In this document: in pieces, positions 57,082 through 64,000 of the stretch
Position numbering within the stretch: position 1 is the stretch's first letter
Layout: each line of letters opens with the position of its first letter
Position numbers and translations under genes: made by a program
The notes under the pieces: generated by a model
Seen by the model: the letters and a program-made list of their open reading frames with translations, nothing else
Database searches by the model: none
What the model was told of the DNA's origin: nothing
Source of the DNA: Naganishia liquefaciens
Taxonomy: Eukaryota; Basidiomycota; Tremellomycetes; Filobasidiales; Filobasidiaceae
DNA: 64,000 bases
Assembly (NCBI GenBank): GCA_013423385.1
Contig: BLZA01000058.1
Location: 1-64,000, forward strand
Direction: 5' to 3'

Positions 57082-57540
57082 ATGCTCGCTTCATCCGTCC
57101 GTCGATTCTCTGCTTCTGCACGATCAGCAATGGCGTGAGTTTGGACCACTTTGAAAGAGATAAGCAGATGGCTGATCAAGCAATGGGATCGCAGCGACTG
57201 TTACTTTGACGTTGCGATCAACGGCGCTCCTGCTGGTCGAATCACCTTCAAGTTGTTCGACGACGTTGTCCCCAAGGTGAGTTACTGGCAAGTGCTCACG
57301 AACGAAGACGACGCTCACCCCGTTCCCCCCGGGGTAGACCGCCGCCAACTTCCGAGCTCTCTGCACCGGCGAAAAGGGTTTCGGCTACGCCAACTCGCCC
57401 TTCCACCGAGTTATCCCCAACTTTATGCTCCAGGGCGGTGACTTTACCAACCGAAACGGTACCGGTGGCAAGTCGATCTACGGCAACAAGTTCCAGGATG
57501 AGAACTTCCAGCTCAAGCACACCAAGCCGGGATTGTTGAG

Positions 57541-57573
<33 letters not shown>

Positions 57574-57811
57574 GCAGTTCTTCATTACCACCGTCAAGAC
57601 CTCGTGGTTGGAGTGAGTCGTACGAGGGGGAATTTTTCGTGACTGCGGCTGATCTCTCACCCCCCCCCCCCCCCCCCCCTTCAGCGGCAAGCACGTCGTC
57701 TTTGGTGAAGTCAAGGACGGCATGGACCTCGTCAAGAAGATCGAGTCGTACGGATCTGACAGCGGTCGACCCAAGGCCGACATCATCATCCAGAACTCGG
57801 GTACCTTGTAA
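57082..57811 (+). CDS. Cyclophilin, mitochondrial and possibly cytosolic
   Basis: This is a peptidyl-prolyl cis-trans isomerase. Exon 1 (57082-57134) encodes [18 protein letters not shown], a mitochondrial leader. It splices at ATGGC|GTGAGT to CGACTGTTAC, giving [20 protein letters not shown]; starting at this inner Met would give a normal cytosolic cyclophilin. The cyclophilin core is complete: [57 protein letters not shown] with the active-site Arg, Phe, Gln and Phe, and [20 protein letters not shown]. The last intron has a run of 20 C (57660-57679) directly before the TTCAG acceptor. A single fungal gene giving both forms is known in Neurospora. Confidence 0.93.
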
Positions 57812-58365
57812 GGCGTCCGCAGGCGGTATCGATCACATGTAGAAATGAAAGGAAATGAAACGTGCATGCGTAAATGAAATATGTGCATGAAATAATTGAT
57901 CTTGCGGCGCGGGAAGACGGTCACGCGACTGGGGGAATACTGCGCGTCGTGGATCTGTCCGTGTTAGTTTCGTGACCGTGCGAGCGTCGTTCACGTCCTT
58001 TTGTGTATTGCGGTCAGCCAGGAAAACGCGTCAGGGTCCCGTCGATACCGATGCCCCGAGGGGAAAGGCCCCTGCTGGGCCTACCCGTTTCCGCAGCTGG
58101 ACGCGCAGTTGCCGCGGTTTCCTTTTGCGTCCCGCGTGGCCTCGTCGTCGGGGGAGTCTCTACAGTCGGCCTGGGTGACATCACGCACTTGCCTCTTGAC
58201 TCGTCAGTCTGCTCGTGGGGATGCGGACGACGGATAGAATAGTCACTCTCCCGCCCTGAACCTCGTGGACGCGATTACGTCATCTCGAGACTCGATGCAG
58301 TTGAGCGATAGGAAAAAAGCAACTCGAACGCTGCTTTTCATCCAACGCAGACGTAAGGGCAAGCG
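57812..58365. other. Spacer between cyclophilin and PIG-M
   Basis: No gene is supported in this 554-bp stretch. Short GC-rich open frames lack recognisable features. Confidence 0.4.
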
Positions 58366-61300
58366 ATGTCCGGCAAACGATACTTCTCGCCCCACGCCGC
58401 CGCCACCCGGTCACGCATAACCGACACACACATCCAGTATCTCGCCCTCGTGCTGCACGGGTGTCTGATCGCGTACGGGGAATACCGAGATGCGCGCGAG
58501 GTCGTGAAATATACCGATGTGGATTATCGGGTGTTTGGGGATGCGGTGAGGGCGTTGTGGGGAGGCGGGGAGGGGCAGGGAGCGGGGGGATGGGTGGGGA
58601 GGTGAGTGAGCCGAGGAGCGAAGCGACAAAGGCGAGGATATCTTCAAGCGAAGCGAGAAAGGTCCCGACCGACTGAAGGGAGCGGAGCATGCGAGCACCG
58701 CAGGCAAGGAAATTTCGAGCGTATCGTAGGGCGCGCGAGAACACCTCTGAGCGAAGCGGGAATATTAGTGTCGCTGGTAAGGGCTCCACGAGGCCGTTGT
58801 GGGACGGCGGATCATATCCCGGCGCGACTCAAGGGAGCGGGAATGTTTCTCTCGTCAAGCGAAGCGAGAATGGTCTCTCGTCGGGCGAAGTGATAGCTCT
58901 CGGCACCGCAGGCAAGGATCCTTGGAGTCGAGGAAGGGAAGTGGCGACGACGAGTATCAGTTTTCCGAGCGCAGCGAGGATCCCACCGTTACAGGCAGAG
59001 ACTTTCTCCGAGCATTCTTCGACGCCGCGCTCAAGCAACAGAACGTCACAGATCATGAGTGTCCGGGCGTCGCAGGGCGGCCGAATGAATCCCTCTTTTA
59101 ACGGCATCGAGCATTCGCTCGCTGCGGCTTTCGAGTTCCGGGGGACGCGGAGCAAAGTAGCCCTCGGGTGGAGCGAGAAGGGCAGTGTCGCAGCCGAAGG
59201 ATCCACCGCCTATCTCGCGGAACGCTCAAGGATCCGTCTCGCCGGAGCGTCAATGAGCATCCGTTCGCCCAGAAACTCGAGCCGACATCGCCGGGTTCCG
59301 GTCGAGGATGAATGTTTCCCGTCGAGCGCCTCGGACCAGCATGTCCAGCAAGCGAATGCCGCGGAAGGCTATCGTGGAATGATCGCTGTACGGCGTTTGG
59401 ATCATCGCAGTTCCAATTCTGGATCTCTGCATTATCTGAAATCGGTCATGGATGACGCAAATTGCAATGGCATCGTCTCTCGCAAAGGGGGACATGTGAG
59501 CGAGAGAGCCGCGTTCCGCAATGATGATGAACATCGGGGTCGATCAATCTTTGCGTCCAGGCAAACGGAACTCTATGTCATTGAATCGAAGGCGTACAGT
59601 GCCTGTGCAGGCCGCCAGACTATGAGCGTGTTACAAATCCGTGCAAATGGCGAAAGTCATGCAATCTTAACGGAGTGTGCAAAGACGCGCCCGCAAAAGC
59701 CTTGGGAAGCCACAAACATCGTCAAACGACGCCCGAAACGGGCTGAGCAGGGACAAGGGATTGGACAGACGGACAGGCAAAGATCGAACCAGCGAGCGAG
59801 CAGGCTCTGGTCCCGCATCGCGAATCTTGGTGCCTATTCGAGCGCAGCAGATGGACGTACATCAGGGGCGGAAGCCAGCGATTCAAGGCTGGAGGTAAAT
59901 CGGCAACACTAGTATGAAGGGGTCCGGGTCGACAGGCACCTTACAAGCATCCTCCCGCTCTGCTCAATCCCCTTGCCGCATACGGGCGTTTCAGCTTCGT
60001 CTCCGCCTGCCATCCAACGCGCGGTGATCCCCTCGTGTCGCAATCAAGGCCCACTAGAGTCTTGTCTCGCTACCCGTGCTGACGATTTGCCTTTCACTCA
60101 CGCTTGCCCTCTACGCCGCCCCGTCGCCCCGCCTCGCCTTGCATTCGATCGCTCGCCAGCCCCTACGAACGGGCAACATACCGCTACACACCGCTCCTCG
60201 CCGTCATTCTCTCCCCCATGCAGCTCATTCCGCCGCCCATTGGTCCATTATTCGGCAAACTCCTCTTCAGCCTCGTCTCTGCCGTTCCCATCCCGCACCT
60301 GCTGCTGCGTCTTGCTGGAACGCGAGTCCCGGCATCGAGCGGACCCAATTGGCTGGTCCACGCGCTATGGACGCTCAACCCGCTGATCCTCAACATTGCC
60401 ACGCGTGGATCCTCGGAAGCGCTCCTCGTCCTGCTCGTTCTCGGCTCTCTCGTCGCCCTCCGAGACGGCCGGCTGCGGACGTGCGCCATCCTATGGGGCG
60501 CAGCCGTGCATTGGAAGCTTTATCCCGTCATCTATGCGAGTTCAATCTTGATGGAATTGCAGCGGATGGATGGCGGCACGTTTTGGACGCGGAGAAAGGT
60601 CGTGTTTGGGCTGTGGAGCGGCGGAACGGTGGTCGGCCTGTCGCTCGTGTGTTGGCTCATGTATGTCCTTGCGGAGCCTTGGGACCCTCGACTGACGTAA
60701 AGCAGATGGGGCCAGCCATTCATCGAACACGCATTTTTCTACCATGCCACCCGTCTCGACCACCGCCACAACTTTTCCGCCTATTTCTACCCTATCTATC
60801 TGCAAATGTTCCAGCCTTCCGTGCCCGGGTGGCTTGGACTCGCGGACAGCATCGCGCGGCACCCGCTCGCGGCGTTTGCACCGCAGGTATCCCTGAGCCT
60901 CGTTGCCGGGTTCTTGTTACCCTCGCGGACGGATATCGCGTTTACGTGGTTTATCCAAACGTTCGTGTTTGTCGCATTTAACAAGGTGTGCACGTCGCAG
61001 GTGAGTTCAAGGACGCCGCCATCGCTCCCACACCTGGTGTTGATGACTCTCCGGCGTTCCGCGTTAGTACTTTATCTGGTACTTGTTCTTCTCGCCCGTC
61101 GTCATCCCACGCCTCCGAATATCCCTCGCAAGAGGCGTCCTGTGCCTAGGTATCTGGATCGCAAGCCAGGCAAGTACCCATTCGCCCCCTTGCCCAACTG
61201 CCTCTGATCCGGTCCCCTCTAGGCGCTCTGGCTCGCCGTCGCGTACCGGCTCGAGTTCCAAGCCCGAAGCGTGTTTCTACCGCTATGGTGCGCGAGTTTA

Positions 61301-61390
61301 CTGTTCTTGGTGACCAACTGCTGGTGTGTGGGCGTATTGCTGGATGCGTACGTGGTGGCGCCGCCTCCGCCGAGGAGTAAGGTAGAGTGA
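58366..61390 (+). CDS. GPI14: GPI mannosyltransferase I (PIG-M/Gpi14), with an outsized intron
   Basis: This ER enzyme adds the first alpha-1,4-mannose to the GPI anchor. Exon 1 (58366-58601) encodes the first helix and the catalytic DXD motif (VVKYTDVDYRVFGDAVRALW). Exon 2 opens at 60160 with SPYERATYRYTPLLA, which follows directly in the family, so 58602-60159 must be removed. The rest is a multi-helix membrane protein: LWTLNPLILNIATRGSSEAL, WGAAVHWKLYPVIYASSIL, then WGQPFIEHAFFYHATRLDHR and HNFSAYFYPIYL across a short intron. The last exons give YFIWYLFFSPVVIPRLRISL and TNCWCVGVLL. The donor GTGAGT and acceptor GCCAG fit phase 2. The small introns downstream are ordinary in size. Confidence 0.9.
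58602..60159 (+). other. 1558-nt intron of PIG-M with internal repeats and a long ORF
   Basis: The other introns I resolved are mostly 50-65 nt, so this one is about 25 times larger. Its left third is a degenerate duplication. AAGCGAAGCGAGAA occurs at about 58650 and 58858, and GCACCGCAGGCAAGGA at 58695 and 58903, both 208 bp apart. Variants of GAGCGAAGCG also recur near 58617, 58749 and 58967. A frame of 407 codons is open at 58689-59912 on the sense strand but resembles no family I know. It is Ser/Arg-rich, as expected of GC-rich non-coding DNA. It could be a decayed insertion, a host for a non-coding RNA, or an expanded intron. Confidence 0.75.
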
Positions 61391-62593
61391 ATGGAATCGA
61401 TGCGGGTTCGGGGTTTTCGCGTAGGGGAGGCCTTGTTTGTGATTGCGCGGATGACCGGTTGACAGGCTCAGCGTCTGCGCATTTTTTGCCTTGCTTTCGA
61501 CAGCCGGGATCACACGTTCACGAAGTGTCTTCTCGTCAGGGTATCTCCCTCGCCAATCAACGCCCATCGAAGGGTTCGGTCCAGCTGTCTCGTACGGAAA
61601 TCAAGTCCATCTCCTTCCCGGGGTCTTCCCCCTCTGTGCCATCTCTCGGCCCGCTACCGCAAGACGAAACAATATCCATATACGACCGCCGCGAGAAGAG
61701 ATGACGTATATCGAGGGAGTCTCCCGTCCGAGGCCACTGCGGGGGCGCTCTGGCACCGGACCGCCTAGGGTGGTTTGCCATCGAGGCGGAATCACAGGTC
61801 GAGGTGGCCCTGACTCGATTTCGTCTTTGCGTACGGCGTCTGAGGCGCTTGTCCATCAGCCAATAAAGGCATGAACGTGTATGTGCTCTGTGTTTGGGCC
61901 ATGGGTTCCGCCGGGGTGATTGTCCCCGTGGTGTGTGTTCCGACCGATTCCTGGGTACTATGCGCTCGATGCAGATTTGAAATCAGTTGTGGAAAGAGTC
62001 TAGGTCGAGGGGATATACGTGGTGGTGGGGAATGCGTTTTGGGCTTGGGCGAGGCTTTCTGGGCGACTTGACGAGGAATAAAGAGGGCGTAGGAGGATCA
62101 TTCTTGCTTGCGTTGTACGTCCGTTGTTTGTCACACGCCATCTTGTTGAGGCGGAGATGAATGTGATTCGATACGCAACATGCATTCAGAGTTATTCCCT
62201 GGCAGTGTTTCATATAGGCTCTGTCTAATATAACGATAGCAACGCTGCCGAGAAGGATACATTGTTTGGAATTGGAATAGTAAGTAGCTGATGCTGGATA
62301 GTATGGATAACAAAGGGGATCAATGTATGTTTCCCATCAATATATATATATATATATCCAACCATCATGTCTCCTATATAAATCCCGTCTGCCGGACTTG
62401 GCCGTGGATGAGGGATCGATCGAAGCAACGCCGAACGCGCCAAAGTGAAATGGTTGGTCATCCGAGCAATCAAATGTCGCCCTCGTGCTCGTCGTCGTCG
62501 CTCGTCCGACATCTAGACCTGCCTAGGCCAGTGTCGTATTAAGAGGAGGCAGCCTGCACGTACACCTCGCAGTCTCCCGCCGCGCCATCCACC
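61391..62593. other. 1.2-kb spacer before the ABC transporter
   Basis: No gene is supported. A (TA)n run lies at about 62340-62358. The right end is the promoter of the ABCC gene. Confidence 0.4.
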
Positions 62594-64000
62594 ATGTCGT
62601 GGACGGCCTTTTACACCAACGTCATCTACACCACGGCCACCACCTTGTCCCATCATCGGCCCGTCCATCATGCATCGCTATGCTACTCGATCGAAGGCTA
62701 CCGTCCGGCCTCGTCGCTCCGCGTATTCGACTTTTCGCCCTGCTTCGAGGCCGCGGCGGTCATGCCCGTGCCGCTCGTTGGGTTGCTCGTGTGTGCCGGG
62801 ATCGATCTGGCGCGGATTGGGCGCAAGGGGCCAAAGAGGGAGAGGGATGGGTGGAGTAGGCGGAGGATGTGGGCCAAGACAGTGAGTCTCGTGGGTGCGC
62901 CGAGAGGGAATGGACGTGCGGGCTGATATTTGGGCAGGCGTTGCACGGGATTGCGACGATTTTGTCGCTCGTCAATGTGATCCTCTTGTTCATATCTCTT
63001 CCGCACCGATTCACCAACATTCTGCTCCTGCCGTCTATGCTGCACCTCGTCGCCATGCCCGTCCTCTTAGTCCTGTCCCACTTTAACCATCAGCGATCCC
63101 TCCGTTCCTCCTCCGTCATTCTGATCTTTTGGCCCGTCTACCTCTTCACCATCGGCGTCACCCTGCGCACGCTCGTCAACATCATCACCCTCGAGCAACA
63201 GTCCACTAGCGGCGGGTTCGCACGCACCGATGCCCTCGCGTGGACAGCCAGGGGTTTCTACCTCGCGAGCGTCGCGTGTGGAATTATCGCGTGGCTCGTG
63301 GAATGCTACGGTCCCGAGAACGGCGGTATCACGTTGCGCGACGAGGTGAGCTACGGGAACGGCAAGTCCGTCGGTTCCTTTTCCTCCGCCGCCGCCGCCG
63401 CCGGCCCCGCCGCCGCCAATGGCTCTGCCCGCAAACCGAGTCGACGGAGCCTAGCGCGCGTACGGTCGTCCAGTACTGGATCTGCAAGGGGCAACGGGCA
63501 CAAGCACGCGTACGAGCCTGTGTTTTCGGAGGAAGGGGATATCCCGCAGGAAGAGGATGAGGATCGACAGCGGGCAGAAGGGATGGAGGAGAAAGTGTTG
63601 ATGATGGAGGATGCAGAGTCGCCCGTGTTGCGTGCAAACATCTATAATCGGTTGACTTTTGGATGGCTCACGCGTGAGTGCCCGAATCGTGCCGGCCCGA
63701 CGGCTCAACCCTTGTGCTGACGATTGTCTCCTCCCAGCCCTCATGCGACTCGGCGCAAAGCGATACATCGAGGAAGACGACATGTGGCCCTTGCCCTCGG
63801 CTGATTCCGCCGAAAACCTCAACGCGCGTCTCGATGCCGCTTGGCAAGACCAGTTGCGTAAAGTTGCCAGCGGACACAAGCAGCGCGCGTCCCTCACCAT
63901 CGCGCTCATCAAGGCGTACGGCGGTCCCTACATTGTCGCCGGTGGGATGAAGGCCCTTTACGACTGTCTCTCTTTTTTGCAGCCCCAGCTATTGCGTCTC
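62594..64000 (+). CDS. ABCC-type (MRP/Ycf1-like) ABC transporter, 5' part
   Basis: The gene runs off the window end. The N-terminus, from MSWTAFYTNVIYTTATTLSH, begins an MRP-type TMD0: VMPVPLVGLLVCAGIDLARI, then across a short intron LHGIATILSLVNVILLFISL, LLLPSMLHLVAMPVLLVLSH, VILIFWPVYLFTIGVTLRTL and GFYLASVACGIIAWLVE. A Ser/Ala/Arg-rich cytosolic linker precedes the conserved ABCC entry, SPVLRANIYNRLTFGWLTPL, then KRYIEEDDMWPLPSADSAEN, where TMD1 starts. The ATP-binding cassettes lie outside. Relatives export glutathione conjugates or drugs, often at the vacuole. The substrate is unknown. Confidence 0.85.

Noticed and set aside
58689-59912. 407-codon ORF as a protein-coding gene
   Set aside because: It lies wholly inside the PIG-M intron, is Ser/Arg-rich without any recognised motif, and has no sign of its own promoter. 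It is kept only as part of the intron observation.
1-64000. CRISPR array, rRNA, virus-like element or intact transposon
   Set aside because: No regular repeat-spacer pattern, rRNA segment, capsid, polymerase or transposase signature was seen on either strand.

Overview
This window is nuclear DNA from a fungus, most likely a basidiomycete yeast or dimorphic fungus. Genes are dense and broken by many GT-AG introns, mostly about 50-65 nt. The gene set is fungal: Wee1, GPI mannosyltransferase I, a trifunctional C1-THF synthase, a siderophore transporter and plant-wall glycoside hydrolases. Telomere-like CCCCTAA (TTAGGGG) repeats lie near the left end in the orientation expected of a left chromosome end. 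A tremellomycete would fit, but I cannot prove the class.

1-2.6 kb looks subtelomeric. It holds two telomere-like blocks, a 52-bp tandem repeat, a GTGCA-rich repeat and three diverged copies of one 23-residue protein C-terminus, all 72 nt from the same Ala codon to the stop. 2.7-24 kb is a conserved core: a small nuclear protein, methionyl-tRNA synthetase (+), Wee1 kinase (-), a secreted GH18 protein (-), an OXLD1-like mitochondrial protein (+), mitochondrially targeted arginase (-) and C1-THF synthase (+).

23.4-54.6 kb is an accessory block. It has a carbohydrate set: GH31 alpha-xylosidase, an alpha-glucoside-type MFS permease, a GH79 glucuronidase-like gene with one apparent frameshift, an alpha/beta-hydrolase esterase, GH43 beta-xylosidase and a second MFS sugar permease. 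In its middle is an iron-type set: two tandem MFSD1-like MFS transporters and a siderophore transporter. Five exact matches to ATCWGATAA, the motif of fungal iron-responsive GATA repressors, lie within 6 kb around these three genes. About one is expected by chance in the whole window, so I infer an iron regulon containing an uncharacterised duplicated transporter.

54.6-64 kb returns to core genes: an RGG-box RNA-binding protein, a cyclophilin with a mitochondrial leader, GPI mannosyltransferase I (PIG-M) split by an exceptional 1.56-kb intron with internal repeats and a long ORF, and the 5' part of an ABCC transporter cut by the window end. Very small exons (8, 20 and 23 nt) are inferred in three core genes from reading frame and family conservation. 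No rRNA, tRNA, CRISPR array or recognisable intact transposon was seen.
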